Shown: in pieces, positions 63,985 through 64,000 of the stretch
Numbering within the stretch: the first letter of the stretch is position 1
How the letters are laid out: the number at the start of each line of letters is the position of its first letter
Assembly (NCBI GenBank): GCA_028825045.1
Contig: JAPKAY010000003.1
Span: forward strand, 1 to 64,000
Direction of reading: 5' to 3'
Length of the DNA stretch: 64,000 nucleotides
Origin: Halioglobus sp.
GTDB lineage: Bacteria > Pseudomonadota > Gammaproteobacteria > Pseudomonadales > Halieaceae
Notes under the pieces: model-generated
The model's database searches: none
What the model saw: only the letters and a program-made list of their open reading frames with translations
Told to the model about the DNA's origin: nothing
Made by a program: the position numbers and the translations under genes

Positions 63985-64000
63985 TGTCGGGGTGTCGCGC

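Overview
The window looks like a gammaproteobacterial chromosome segment, probably marine and Halieaceae/Pseudomonas-like; this is judged by protein similarity from memory, and no search was run. The housekeeping backbone runs murB-ptp-kdsB-exbD-exbB-comEC-DUF2062-lolCDE, nqrABCDEF-apbE-nqrM, gap-mfd-csiV-MTIP, lexA and topA. From memory this parallels the Pseudomonas aeruginosa order PA2977-PA3011. It is followed by rnd, ycgL, ycgN, recR, ybaB, dnaX and an SRP RNA (ffs), an RND efflux operon with its own TetR regulator, and folD at the right edge. Accessory DNA concentrates at about 1-3.8 kb (IS3 fragment, a pepsin-type aspartic protease between 28-bp direct repeats, an IS6-family transposase), 4.7-5.7 kb, and 53-62.8 kb (sulfotransferase, gene and tRNA fragments, a 160-bp MITE-like element, and cargo genes lying between tRNA-Arg, tRNA-His and tRNA-Pro). 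The best leads are: (1) the pepsin-like (A1) secreted protease bounded by perfect 28-bp repeats, inserted upstream of marC where it appears to have truncated a gene; (2) the 160-bp element with 19-bp perfect terminal inverted repeats; (3) a 40-bp concentric dyad overlapping the RND operon start; (4) a GGTTTA hexamer tract next to a ribosome-binding site and a G10 tract upstream of another; (5) the missing lpxK/trm112 between exbD and kdsB.
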